Source: Brenneria bubanii (GTDB taxonomy: Bacteria > Pseudomonadota > Gammaproteobacteria > Enterobacterales > Enterobacteriaceae). From it: a DNA stretch of 64,000 nt. Shown piece by piece: positions 41,589 to 50,196 of the stretch (positions are counted from its first letter, which is position 1; the number at the start of each line of letters is the position of its first letter). The stretch lies in contig NZ_JAKMAJ010000010.1 of the NCBI RefSeq assembly GCF_022378355.1, positions 1 to 64,000 of the forward strand. Reading direction: 5' to 3'. Below the pieces are notes generated by a model. That model worked only from the letters and a program-made list of their open reading frames with translations, searched no databases and was not told where the DNA came from. The position numbers and the translations under genes are program-made.

Positions 41589-42491
41589 CTACACATTCAG
41601 CTTCCCTCGCTGCGTTTCCGGCACCGCCGAAACCGGATCCTGATGGATAAGCACATCAGAACCAGGAAACTGTTTAAGCAATGCCTGCTCTACATCATCG
41701 GCAATCTGGTGTGACTGCACCAGAGGCAGCGTATCATCCATCTCTAGATGCAGTTGGATGAACCGGGTAGGCCCGGACCGGCGGGTGCGCAGATCGTGGG
41801 CGCCGCGGATACCCGGCCAGCCGGCAATAATATTGACGATAGCGTCGCGTTCGTCATCCGGCAATGCGCGATCCAGCAAGGATTGCACGGCTTCATACCC
41901 CATACGCAGCGCGCTATACAGAATATAAACACCAATGCCCAGAGCAAATAGAGCATCGGCATGGGTCATGCCGTACCAACTCAGAACCAGTGCGACTAAA
42001 ATCGCCCCGTTCATCAGAAGATCGGACTGATAATGCAACATATCCGCCCGCACAGCCTGGCTATAGGTGTGTTTAACCACCCAACGCTGAAATGACACCA
42101 GCAGTAACGTCGACACCAGGGCGATAACCGTCACCCAGATACCGATCTCCGGTGAACTTAACGCCTGAGAGGTCACCATATGCTGTAACCCGGTCAGAAT
42201 AAGAAACAACGCGGAGCCAGAGATAAACATGCTCTGCGCCAACGCAGCCAGCGACTCCGCCTTGCCGTGGCCAAAAGTGTGCTTGGAATCTGCAGGCTGA
42301 AGCGAATAGCGTACGACAAAAAGATTGACCAGCGATGCCGCGATATCGACCAGCGAGTCCACCAGTGACGCCAGCAGGCTCACGGAGCCGGTATACCACC
42401 AGGCAAACAGTTTCATCATAAACAGCAGACAGGCTACTGTTGTCGCCCCAATTGCCGCCATGGTGACAAGACGCGAGTATTGTGAATTCAT
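41589..42491 (-). CDS. fieF: cation diffusion facilitator FieF (Fe/Zn efflux)
   Basis: A 300-residue CDF antiporter exporting ferrous iron and zinc in exchange for protons. It has six transmembrane helices with the metal-site DSLVDIAAS and the second DMLHYQSD motif, [10 protein letters not shown], and a C-terminal cytoplasmic metal domain ([20 protein letters not shown]). Same length as E. coli FieF and next to pfkA as there; the usual cpxP neighbour is missing. Confidence 0.97.
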   Translation of the reverse strand: MNSQYSRLVTMAAIGATTVACLLFMMKLFAWWYTGSVSLLASLVDSLVDIAASLVNLFVVRYSLQPADSKHTFGHGKAESLAALAQSMFISGSALFLILTGLQHMVTSQALSSPEIGIWVTVIALVSTLLLVSFQRWVVKHTYSQAVRADMLHYQSDLLMNGAILVALVLSWYGMTHADALFALGIGVYILYSALRMGYEAVQSLLDRALPDDERDAIVNIIAGWPGIRGAHDLRTRRSGPTRFIQLHLEMDDTLPLVQSHQIADDVEQALLKQFPGSDVLIHQDPVSAVPETQRGKLNV

Positions 42492-42517
42492 AACGCTCCC
42501 ATTCGAGCCTGGAACAA

Positions 42518-42548
42518 TGCCGGCTTAGCTTTAAAAGCTTAGCCGGCA
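42518..42548. terminator. long inverted repeat between sotB and fieF
   Basis: TGCCGGCTTAGCTTT and AAAGCTTAGCCGGCA pair with one mismatch across a one-base centre (14 of 15). It lies 129 bp after the sotB stop and 27 bp before the fieF start, both on the minus strand. It could be the sotB terminator or a leader element of fieF; no T-run follows. Confidence 0.5.
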
Positions 42549-42676
42549 GGCGTATTTGTCGCAGCCAGTTTAGGCGCGGGCGGCGCGCAAAACCGGAGCG
42601 CAGGTAAATACCTGACAGGTTCCGCGCACTGCCCAAGCCACAAGGACGAGAGAAACCGTCCGAATAAAGCAGATGG

Positions 42677-43864
42677 TTAATTGATTACAGTATTGTTTAA
42701 AACCAGAGCATAGCGTCTGAAGATCAAAACGCACAATATCAGCCCAATCACGCCAATCGCCGCGCCGACGAAGCCAATATCCGACAGGGTCATATGCGTA
42801 ATAACCAGGTTCCCCAGCAACGCGCCGCCGCCGATGCCGACATTGTAGATACCGGAAAACAGCGACATGGCGACATCGGTCGCGTCGGGCGCCAACGTCA
42901 TGACTTTGACCTGCATACTCAGTCCTATCGCCATAATGGCGATGCCCCAGACACAGCACAGCAAGGCCATCGTGATGTTATTGAAAGAAAGCGGCAATAA
43001 CAGGATCTGGCACACCGGCAACAGCGCGATAGCCGCCGTCAGAAAAGCGGTGGGATACCTGCTGCTGTAGCGACTGAATAGCATGCTGCCGATGATGCCG
43101 GCGCCGCCGAACAAAAGCAGCAGGGCGGTAATAAAGCCGTCGCTTAACATCGCCACTTTCTGTACAAAAGGTTCGATATAGCTGTAAGCGGTAAAATGCG
43201 CGGTAACCACGATCACCGTTAAACCATAAATGCAGAGCAATGCCGGACGTTTAAACAGCTCGGGCACGCTTTTTAACGACCCGGCATGACGACTAGGCAA
43301 TAAAGGCAGCAGTTTTATCATGACCAGCATAACCACGCAGGCCACGATACCGATGATCGAAAAAGTCATGCGCCATCCTAAATACTGCCCAATCAGCCGG
43401 CCCAGAGGCAGGCCCAGCACCATCGCCAGCGCGGTCCCGGTCGCCAGCAAACTCAGGGCTTGCGCCTTTCTGCCGTGAGGCGCCAGACGCACGGCCAGAG
43501 AGGCCGTAATTGACCAAAAAATCGCATGGGACAACGCCACGCCGACGCGGGCAATCACCAAAACCCAGAAGTTCCACGCCACGCCGGATAACAGATTACT
43601 GGCGACGAACAGAATAAAAATCTTAATCAACAGCCCGCGTCTTTCCATTTTGCTGGAGATCAGCATAAACGGCAGCGACATCAGGCCAACCACCCAGGCA
43701 TAGATGGTAATGATCAGTCCCACCTGAGCGGCGCTCATCGAAAAGCTGACGGCGATGTCAGATAAGAGCGCTACAGGGACAAATTCGGCGGTGTTGAAAA
43801 TGAAGGCTGCCAGAGCAAGGCTGACAACTCGCAACCATGCGGTCGATCGAGGAGAACGAATCAT
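42677..43864 (-). CDS. sotB: MFS sugar efflux transporter SotB (YdeA)
   Basis: A 395-residue drug:H+ antiporter-1 type carrier with twelve helices, matching E. coli SotB, which exports arabinose and other sugars: [20 protein letters not shown] at the N terminus, [35 protein letters not shown] region, and [15 protein letters not shown]. In E. coli sotB is elsewhere (near marRAB), so its position between the fieF end and the dcrB block marks a rearrangement. Confidence 0.92.
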   Translation of the reverse strand: MIRSPRSTAWLRVVSLALAAFIFNTAEFVPVALLSDIAVSFSMSAAQVGLIITIYAWVVGLMSLPFMLISSKMERRGLLIKIFILFVASNLLSGVAWNFWVLVIARVGVALSHAIFWSITASLAVRLAPHGRKAQALSLLATGTALAMVLGLPLGRLIGQYLGWRMTFSIIGIVACVVMLVMIKLLPLLPSRHAGSLKSVPELFKRPALLCIYGLTVIVVTAHFTAYSYIEPFVQKVAMLSDGFITALLLLFGGAGIIGSMLFSRYSSRYPTAFLTAAIALLPVCQILLLPLSFNNITMALLCCVWGIAIMAIGLSMQVKVMTLAPDATDVAMSLFSGIYNVGIGGGALLGNLVITHMTLSDIGFVGAAIGVIGLILCVLIFRRYALVLNNTVIN

Positions 43865-44010
43865 ATATGGATATCAAAGGTTAAAATGATGGAAGAATGC
43901 GAAAATCAGCTCTAGGTAGAGGGGATCACGCGAAGCATCAATACTACCGGCAGAGTATAACGCTGAGATTTCAAATCTGTAATCAATAACCATGCTTTTC
44001 TGACCCGCAA

Positions 44011-44045
44011 ATAAAAAATCCCGGACGTCGTCTCCGCGCCCGGGA
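44011..44045 (-). terminator. dcrB terminator
   Basis: On the minus strand TCCCGGG-type arms (44045-44039 and 44025-44019) enclose a 13-nt loop and are followed by TTTTTTATT. It starts 19 bp after the dcrB stop. Confidence 0.85.
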
Positions 44046-44063
44046 CATTTCATGGCTATCTGA

Positions 44064-44630
44064 TTATTTCAGCTTCAGTGTACGAATAATATTTTCCGCT
44101 TCAGTCTGAGCCTGTTGCTGGTTACCTGCCGGTAGCGTAATTTGCAATATCAGCAGTTTATCGTCCATTTTGCCCAGCACCACGGATGAATAGGCCTGCT
44201 GTCCGCTGCTGGTGATAATGCTGTCCAACTGCTGCATCTCTTTTCCGTCCACGTCAATGGACTTGTTGGTCACAACCTGTAGGTTGGCATCACGCGCGCG
44301 CTGTTGATCTTCCAGGCGTTTCGTTAATACGGAGAGCGTTTCGCTGGTGTTATCACCCAAAATGACGATCACCGCTTTTTGCCCGCTCTCGTTTGCGTAA
44401 ACGTGCATATTGTTTGCCTGCGTGCCCAGCTTACCGCTTTGATCTTTCATATCCGCCGGCAGGGTAAAGGCAATATTGCCAGACATCAGTTCAATAGCTA
44501 CGCCTGTTGAAGCCTCCGCCGCCGGTTGATCCTGTGCCGGCGCCGCCGGGCGCTCTTCTGTTTTGTCGTCACAGGCGGCAAGCATGACAACCAGCAGACT
44601 CATTCCAAGGTATTTAACGACATTCGGCAT
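44064..44630 (-). CDS. dcrB: DcrB-family lipoprotein
   Basis: A 188-residue protein with a lipoprotein signal (LVVMLAAC, lipidation at the cysteine near residue 20) and a body matching E. coli Dcr[25 protein letters not shown] region, [19 protein letters not shown], and MQQLDSII. In E. coli it is needed for phage C1 infection; its cellular job is poorly defined. It lies next to yhhQ, as in E. coli. Confidence 0.93.
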   Translation of the reverse strand: MPNVVKYLGMSLLVVMLAACDDKTEERPAAPAQDQPAAEASTGVAIELMSGNIAFTLPADMKDQSGKLGTQANNMHVYANESGQKAVIVILGDNTSETLSVLTKRLEDQQRARDANLQVVTNKSIDVDGKEMQQLDSIITSSGQQAYSSVVLGKMDDKLLILQITLPAGNQQQAQTEAENIIRTLKLK

Positions 44631-44780
44631 AGGGTTCCCTTTCGTTTTTGTTGGAACAGATTAAGGCATTATCGCACGCTATTCTGTATGTAAAAACAAG
44701 CGGTTTGTTGTCACAAACCATAAATTCAGACCTGAAGAATAGCAGTCTTTTGCCGTCCTGTTCGAACGGCGAAACAGGGT

Positions 44781-45458
44781 TTAGCGGCGGTTTTCGGCTG
44801 ATAGATAAGGCATATCAGGCTGTTGTTCGCTCAGGCGCTTGAGCACCACATTCAGCATTACGCCATACATAGGCAGAAAGAAAATAAGGCTTATCAGCAA
44901 CTTGAAAGTATAATCCACCAAAGCGATTTCAACCCAATTAGCGGACATAAAAGGGTCGGTACTGCGGTAAAACGCAATAAAGAAAAAGGCCAGCGTATCG
45001 CTGAGATTCCCAAACAGCGTCGAAACCGTTGGCGCCACCCACCAGGCATTACGCTGGCGCAGACGGTTAAAGACGTGAACATCCAGAATTTGCCCCAGGA
45101 CATAGGCCATAAAACTGGCGCTGGCGATCCGGGCAACCACGATATTTACCTGCCCCAGCGCACTGAAAGATTGCCATTGCCCCTGGTAGAACAACACGGA
45201 TACCAGATAGGAAACCAACAGTGCGGGAACCATAACGGTCAGAATGATGCGCCGAGCCAGCGGCGCGCCAAAAACACGCACGGTCAGGTCGGTAGCCAGA
45301 AAAATAAACGGAAAGGTGAAGGCCCCCCAGGTGGTATGAAAACCGAAAATCGATACCGGGAGCTGAACCAGATAATTACTGGAAGTAATGATCAGAAGAT
45401 GAAATAACGAAAGCCATATCAGCGCCGTCAGCCGCTGTTGGGGAGTAAATCGATACAT
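44781..45458 (-). CDS. yhhQ: queuosine precursor (preQ0/preQ1) transporter
   Basis: A 225-residue inner membrane protein of the COG1738 (VUT) family that imports queuosine precursors. It matches E. coli YhhQ in SLFHLLIITSSNYLVQLPVSI region, GFHTTWGAFTFPFIFLATDL region, LGQILDVHVFNRLRQ and STLFGNLSDTLAFF. ATG 45458 was chosen: AAGG lies 8 nt upstream, and the longer frame from 45497 would run through a preQ1 riboswitch. Ligand-controlled translation is expected. Confidence 0.96.
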   Translation of the reverse strand: MYRFTPQQRLTALIWLSLFHLLIITSSNYLVQLPVSIFGFHTTWGAFTFPFIFLATDLTVRVFGAPLARRIILTVMVPALLVSYLVSVLFYQGQWQSFSALGQVNIVVARIASASFMAYVLGQILDVHVFNRLRQRNAWWVAPTVSTLFGNLSDTLAFFFIAFYRSTDPFMSANWVEIALVDYTFKLLISLIFFLPMYGVMLNVVLKRLSEQQPDMPYLSAENRR

Positions 45459-45462
45459 ATAT

Positions 45463-45498
45463 GTAACCTTTTTGGTTATTGGGGTAAGGGAACCCAAG
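45463..45498 (-). ncRNA. preQ1-I riboswitch of yhhQ
   Basis: Minus strand: TTGGG and CCCAA form stem P1; the loop TTCCCTTAC holds CCTT, which can pair with AAGG after the A-rich tail AATAACCAAAAAGG to form the pseudoknot P2. The layout follows the Thermoanaerobacter tengcongensis preQ1-I aptamer, whose CTGGG, ACCCCAG and A-rich segment align block by block. The AAGG that enters P2 is the yhhQ Shine-Dalgarno, 8 nt from the ATG, so preQ1 would block initiation. Identified by eye; a one-base shorter loop 1 is the main difference. Confidence 0.85.
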
Positions 45499-45657
45499 AG
45501 ATATTGCGGCTTTTTTGCCGGCGCGGGCGCATGATACTCAATTACGCCGGCATTGCAATGGCTGTTTTTTGCGCAAACGTTGTCGCAACTTGCGCCTGAA
45601 AATCCTCAGCGTAAACTATGGCGGCTTTTTATTATTCGCTAATCGCAGAGAACATTG

Positions 45658-45903
45658 ATGACCGACCCATTCGCCAATCCCGATAAAACCCTTGATGCCC
45701 GGGGGCTGCGCTGCCCCGAGCCGATAATGATGGTGCGCAAGGCGGTACGCCAAATGGAACCCGGACAAACGCTGTTAATCCTGGCTGACGATCCGGCGAC
45801 GACCCGTGATATCCCCGGGTTCTGCCTTTATATGGATCACCTGCTGCTGGCTCAGGAGACCGAACAGCTACCCTATCGGTATTTGCTGCGTAAAGGGGAT
45901 TAA
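45658..45903 (+). CDS. tusA: sulfur carrier protein TusA
   Basis: An 81-residue carrier that accepts persulfide sulfur from IscS for tRNA 2-thiolation. The active cysteine is in [16 protein letters not shown] near residue 19, and [13 protein letters not shown] follows. It matches E. coli TusA in length. ATG 45658 was used rather than the in-frame TTG at 45655. Divergent from yhhQ and convergent with zntA. Confidence 0.96.
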   Translation: MTDPFANPDKTLDARGLRCPEPIMMVRKAVRQMEPGQTLLILADDPATTRDIPGFCLYMDHLLLAQETEQLPYRYLLRKGD

Positions 45904-45905
45904 TC

Positions 45906-45969
45906 CCCCGATAGCCCGGATACGCCTGACGTGATGACGCCCGTTGAACCGGGCGTCGGGCTATCGGGG
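45906..45969. terminator. branched inverted repeat between tusA and zntA
   Basis: CCCCGATAGCCCG (45906-45918) pairs perfectly with CGGGCTATCGGGG (45957-45969); a second hairpin ACGCCCG/CGGGCGT sits inside. It fills almost the whole gap between convergent genes. No T-run on either strand, so it may act as a 3'-end stabiliser or Rho-assisted stop. Confidence 0.55.
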
Positions 45970-45973
45970 CGGC

Positions 45974-48274
45974 TCAGTTCCGTTTCTGCAGTAGCCGCAG
46001 GGCGTTGGCGGTAACCAGCGCCGTCGCGCCGGAGTCCGCCAGCACCGCCAGCCACAAACCGGTGATCCCCAGTACGCTGGTAATAAGAAACAGCGCCTTT
46101 AGCCCTAGCGCAAGCGTAATATTCTGACGAATATTACGCTGTGTCGCCCGTGAGAGCCGGATCATCATGGCTACCCCATTAAGACGGCTATGGGTCAACG
46201 CCGCGTCCGCCGTCTCCAGCGCCACGTCAGTGCCGCCGCCCATCGCGATGCCGATGGTGGCCGCCTTCATCGCCGGAGCATCGTTAATGCCGTCTCCCAC
46301 CATCGCCGTGGGATGACGCAGATTAAGCGTGCCGACCGCCGCCACTTTATCCGCCGGCAGCAGGCCGGCCTGGTACTCGATGCCCAATTCACTCGCAATA
46401 GATGCCGCGGCCCGAGGATTATCTCCCGTCAGCATGACGCAGCTGATACCCAGCGTCCGTAATGCATGCAGCGCGGAACCGGCATCGTGACGCAGCGTGT
46501 CCCGCAGTGCCAGCAGCCCCGCCACCTGAGTATCCTCATGCGCGACAACCACGGTTTTCCCTTCATTTTCCAATGCTTCGATACGCTGCCGCCAGTCGGC
46601 GTCCAGCATATCCGCCGGCAGCTTGGCCGGCGAGCTAACCTGAAACCGCCTGCCGGCAATCGTCCCCTCGACGCCGATGCCCGCCAGCGTTCGGCGATTG
46701 TCCGCGACAGGCAAAAACGTACTCACTTCCCGCGCCCGCTGTACGATGGCTTTGGCCAGTGGATGATGTGAACCGGCTTCTATCGCCGCAGTGCGCGTCA
46801 GCAGCGCGGTTTCGCTGAGGCCGGCCGCGGGCAGAATTTCCGTTACCTGCGGTTTTCCTTCGGTTAAGGTTCCGGTTTTATCGAACGCGACCGCGCGAAT
46901 GCTGCCAAGTGATTCCAGCGCCGCGCCCCCCTTAATCAGCGCGCCCTGACGGGCGGCCGCCGCCAGACCTGACGTAATCGCCGCCGGAGTGGAAATCACC
47001 AGCGCGCAAGGGCAGCCGATCAGCAATAACGTCAGTCCACGATAGATCCACTCTTGCCAAGGCTGAGCCAGCAGCAACGGCGGGATCAGGATAACGAGTA
47101 AAGACAGCAGCATAATGGCCGGCGTGTAGTAGCGGCTGAAGCGGTCGAGGAAACGTTCTATCGGCGCGCGTCGCTCTTCCGCTTCCTCGATCAACTGAAG
47201 AATACGGTCGATGGCGCTATTGCCCGGTTGCGACACCACCCGTAGGCGCACGTTACGGTCGACGCACAGACTGCCGGCCGCCACTTTGTCGCCCGGTTCG
47301 CGTTCGACGGGCACCGACTCCCCGGTTAATGCGCTTTCATCAAAACTGGCTTCAGAGATCAGCAGTTCCGCATCGGCCGGCAAACGGCCGCCGGGCGCCA
47401 CCTCAATGACATCGCCAGGCGTCAGGCCGGCGACCGGCACGCTGAGACGGCGCTCATCACGGATCACCGTCGCCTCTTCAGGCAACAGCGCCATTAACGC
47501 ACTAACGCCTCGCCGGGCGCGATTGGCCGCGTAGGACTCCAACCGCTCGCCCAGCATGAAAAGCAGCAGAACGAACGTGGCTTCGGCCGTCGCGCCAATC
47601 AGCAACGCCCCGATGGACGCCACGCTCATCAGCGTTTCTATCGCGAAAGGCGTACCGGAGCGCATAAGCTGCATCGCTTTTTTCAATACCGGAATGAGAC
47701 CCACGATGGTGGTCGCGATAAAAGCGATGCGTCCGCCGTCGCCGTTCAGCAGTGAAAGTCCCCAGCTTGCCGCCGCCAGCAGCGTAAAAAGGATCAGGAA
47801 ACCATATTCATGGATAAAACGGGGTGAATCAGAAGAAAGGGGCGTTTGCGCAGAGAGGTTCTGCAAAGTAAAACCGATTTGCTGAACCGTTTTCTGCACC
47901 TGCGGGCGGACATCATTGCGGGCATCGACGATCAGCTTTTCCGTGGCGAACAGCACGTTGACCTGTTTTATCCCGGAGAGATTCCTTACGGCGTTTTCAA
48001 TTTTTTTTGCACAACTGGGACAATCCATCCCACTGATTTTCCAGCTAAAACGCTGGCATGACGAGGGTCGGTCGCCATCGCTCCCGTCGGGGTCGTCCGA
48101 ATCGGCGTTATTACCGCTTTCCGATGTATTTTGATCCGTCCCCCGCCCGGTATCGGCAACCGCGACCGGCGCATATTTTACGGCGCAGCAGCTTTTTTGC
48201 GCGCGTGACGAATGACGGGCGTGCTCACGACAGCAGGTTGATTTTTCAGTGCAGTGATGCTGATGAGAATGCAT
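45974..48274 (-). CDS. zntA: Zn/Cd/Pb-exporting P1B-type ATPase
   Basis: A 766-residue inner membrane ATPase. It has a Cys/His-rich N-terminal extension (residues 1-35, with HQHHC and CC pairs), an HMA domain with GMDCPSCAKKI, the transmembrane metal site CPC in LIGCPCALVISTP, the phosphorylated aspartate in AFDKTGTLTEG, GSHHPLA, MLTGDNPRAA and MVGDGINDAPAM. About 34 residues longer than E. coli ZntA, mostly in the N-terminal linker. AGGAGG lies just before the ATG, and a Fur-like box covers the promoter area. Confidence 0.97.
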   Translation of the reverse strand: MHSHQHHCTEKSTCCREHARHSSRAQKSCCAVKYAPVAVADTGRGTDQNTSESGNNADSDDPDGSDGDRPSSCQRFSWKISGMDCPSCAKKIENAVRNLSGIKQVNVLFATEKLIVDARNDVRPQVQKTVQQIGFTLQNLSAQTPLSSDSPRFIHEYGFLILFTLLAAASWGLSLLNGDGGRIAFIATTIVGLIPVLKKAMQLMRSGTPFAIETLMSVASIGALLIGATAEATFVLLLFMLGERLESYAANRARRGVSALMALLPEEATVIRDERRLSVPVAGLTPGDVIEVAPGGRLPADAELLISEASFDESALTGESVPVEREPGDKVAAGSLCVDRNVRLRVVSQPGNSAIDRILQLIEEAEERRAPIERFLDRFSRYYTPAIMLLSLLVILIPPLLLAQPWQEWIYRGLTLLLIGCPCALVISTPAAITSGLAAAARQGALIKGGAALESLGSIRAVAFDKTGTLTEGKPQVTEILPAAGLSETALLTRTAAIEAGSHHPLAKAIVQRAREVSTFLPVADNRRTLAGIGVEGTIAGRRFQVSSPAKLPADMLDADWRQRIEALENEGKTVVVAHEDTQVAGLLALRDTLRHDAGSALHALRTLGISCVMLTGDNPRAAASIASELGIEYQAGLLPADKVAAVGTLNLRHPTAMVGDGINDAPAMKAATIGIAMGGGTDVALETADAALTHSRLNGVAMMIRLSRATQRNIRQNITLALGLKALFLITSVLGITGLWLAVLADSGATALVTANALRLLQKRN

Positions 48275-48292
48275 ACCTTCCTCCTGTGTTGA

Positions 48293-48316
48293 TGATAGTG
48301 ATTCTCATCAGAGAAT
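48293..48316. promoter_or_regulatory. Fur-like box and overlapping dyad upstream of zntA
   Basis: TGATAGTGATTCTCA (48293-48307) matches the 7-1-7 Fur core (TGATAATNATTATCA) at 12 of 14 defined positions. It overlaps a perfect dyad ATTCTC-ATCA-GAGAAT (48301-48316). On the minus strand the dyad sits between GTGTAC and TATCAT with a 19-bp spacer, the geometry of MerR-type promoters such as the ZntR target. Which regulator binds cannot be settled from sequence. Confidence 0.45.
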
Positions 48317-48364
48317 GTACACCGTCATATCGGGCTGATCCAGCGTTTCACATCCCCATCGGCA

Positions 48365-48994
48365 TTAAAAATAGAGCGAGCGAACGATTAAGAAATGCCC
48401 GCCGAAATAGCAGACCGCCACCATGGCCTGATGCGCGCGAAAATTTATCCGGTAATGGTGAATAAACCAGGTCGCATGGGCGAGAAACAGTAGCGCGCAT
48501 CCAGCCAGCAGCGAGAAGTTATAATCCGTTCCAAGGGCGAAATAACGTTCGCCAGCCACCCAGACCATGACGGTGGTCATCATGATTAACGCGCAGGCCG
48601 GCCAGCGCTGAGTTTCCAGACGACTCCAGACGATCGCGATCAGAATCATCGCCAGAAGAATGAGCACCAGCGCCAATGGCCAGAAAAACGTGAAGGCCAT
48701 CTGGCTGGTGAAAAAACTGATCGTATACAGCAGATGAGAGACAAAGTAGGCGCCGAACGCATAAAGCAGGCGTTGTGTCGGCAGCAGCAGCAGCATGTCC
48801 GCCACCAGCGACGCCAGCAGCCCGACGACGATCAGATAGCCCGGAACGGCCAGCTGCGGCGTTTGCCAGGCCAACGCCAGCAATAATAACAAGGTGACGG
48901 GTTTAAACAGCCAACGTTGCCATACCGGGCCACGGTAGCTGGCATCAACGTACAGCCAACCGGAAAAAAGCACGGCAATAAACGACCAAAGCAT
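48365..48994 (-). CDS. yhhN: YhhN/TMEM86 family membrane protein
   Basis: A 209-residue inner membrane protein with about eight hydrophobic segments, matching E. coli YhhN (208): [39 protein letters not shown] region, SHLLYTISF and the C-terminal [13 protein letters not shown]. Eukaryotic TMEM86 relatives are lysoplasmalogenases; activity of the bacterial protein is not established. Lies upstream of zntA on the same strand. Confidence 0.9.
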   Translation of the reverse strand: MLWSFIAVLFSGWLYVDASYRGPVWQRWLFKPVTLLLLLALAWQTPQLAVPGYLIVVGLLASLVADMLLLLPTQRLLYAFGAYFVSHLLYTISFFTSQMAFTFFWPLALVLILLAMILIAIVWSRLETQRWPACALIMMTTVMVWVAGERYFALGTDYNFSLLAGCALLFLAHATWFIHHYRINFRAHQAMVAVCYFGGHFLIVRSLYF

Positions 48995-49199
48995 AGATTA
49001 TCCTTATTCTGTATTAAATAAGTCGGATCGAAGCCCGATAGCGGCATCCATCACTTTATTCATTCAGTGTAGGGGATCGGGGTAAGGATCAACAACATCG
49101 GGCGAGACAGATGCGCATACCGGTGCTTCATGCTATGTTATCGCCCCATTCGGACCGCAGATTGGCGCACGTAATTATCCTCAAGGAGAGTATGGTTGA

Positions 49200-49520
49200 A
49201 TGAGTAATGAACCCGCACTTTATCGTATTCAGTTCATGAATAATGGTAAAAACTACCAGCTTTATGTGCGTGAACTGGTTTCAAGCAATCTGTTCGGTTT
49301 TATTGAAATTGCCGATTTCGTTTTCGACAGTCAATCAACAGTACTGGTTGATCCTTCGACCGAAAAACTGAAAACCGAATTTTCGGGCGTCAGCCGCAGC
49401 TTTATTCCTTTACAAGCCGTGATCCGCATTGATGCGGTAACGGAAAAAGGTAGCGCCCGCATCTCTGAATTAGGCGATAACGTTACGAACTTCCCCTATC
49501 TTCCGGGCAAGAAACCCTGA
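49200..49520 (+). CDS. DUF1820 family protein
   Basis: A 106-residue soluble protein matching the DUF1820 pattern: LYRIQFMNNGKNYQLYVRELVSSNLFGFIEIADF region, LVDPSTEKLKTEFSGV and SFIPLQAVIRIDAV. Function unknown; not part of the E. coli yhhM locus. ATG 49200 overlaps the stop of a three-codon frame (ATG at 49192, reading MVE) that lies at ideal distance from AAGGAG; the DUF1820 start itself is 11 nt away. yhhM follows 3 bp after its stop, so the two form an operon. Confidence 0.88.
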   Translation: MSNEPALYRIQFMNNGKNYQLYVRELVSSNLFGFIEIADFVFDSQSTVLVDPSTEKLKTEFSGVSRSFIPLQAVIRIDAVTEKGSARISELGDNVTNFPYLPGKKP

Positions 49521-49523
49521 CGC

Positions 49524-49880
49524 ATGCGTGATTTTCCGCCGCTACTGATACTGGTTTTTGCACTGATTCTGATGTTGGCCTGGCGTCAATATCAGCATCA
49601 GCGAAATCAGGAAGCGCGCAATGATGCGGCGCCGCTGCAAACGATATTGGTGGAAATAAAAACCAAACGTGCATTGCCGAAGACCCGCAACCGTTCCCAT
49701 GGTTATGAGGACGGAATAGAAGACATGTGTTATGAGGTTACCTTTCAACCGGTAGATGGCTGCGCCGGCATCACGCTGGACCTCAAGGCGGCCGATTACA
49801 ACCAGATCGACAAAGATATGCGGGGCATGTTGCAAGTCAAAGGCACCCGCTTTATCAGTTTTGTGCCCAGGCAGGAATAG
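49524..49880 (+). CDS. yhhM: DUF2500 protein YhhM
   Basis: A 118-residue protein with an N-terminal membrane anchor (LLILVFALILMLAW) and a periplasmic or cytoplasmic small beta domain ending KGTRFISFVPRQE, like E. coli YhhM (KGTRFVSFVGEQ). APLQTILVEIKTKRALP corresponds to the E. coli APLQQKLV block. Function unknown. Confidence 0.88.
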   Translation: MRDFPPLLILVFALILMLAWRQYQHQRNQEARNDAAPLQTILVEIKTKRALPKTRNRSHGYEDGIEDMCYEVTFQPVDGCAGITLDLKAADYNQIDKDMRGMLQVKGTRFISFVPRQE

Positions 49881-49883
49881 CCG

Positions 49884-50165
49884 CTATTTTTTGGCTGGTT
49901 TCGGCTGTTTTTTCTGCCAGGCAAGCAGTTCAAATACGCCGAACAGAAAAATACGCGCCTGAAACGCATGACTCAACGCCGGGCTCTCTTTGGGCTGGCT
50001 GGCCTTTAACAACAGCAGTTGAAAACCATGCATCAGGATCGTGAAGATCATCGCCACCGTCATAAAAATATTCAATGGTCTGGGGAAAGGCTGAATCAGG
50101 TTAAACACCAGAATCCCCCATATTCCCAGCATCAATAATCGGCCAAGATTAATCCATATCATCAT
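49884..50165 (-). CDS. yhhL: DUF1145 membrane protein YhhL
   Basis: A 93-residue protein with two to three hydrophobic segments, matching E. coli YhhL: IWINLGRLLML, FNLIQPFPRPLNIF, MHGFQLLLLKASQPK and FLFGVFELLAW. The start at 50165 has AAGGGGA 5-11 nt upstream. The frame is open upstream to 50285 within rsmD, but that part is not coding for this protein. Convergent with yhhM (3 bp gap), downstream of rsmD. Confidence 0.9.
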   Translation of the reverse strand: MMIWINLGRLLMLGIWGILVFNLIQPFPRPLNIFMTVAMIFTILMHGFQLLLLKASQPKESPALSHAFQARIFLFGVFELLAWQKKQPKPAKK

Positions 50166-50196
50166 GTTCCCCTTGATTCTCTTTTCTCTACGATGA

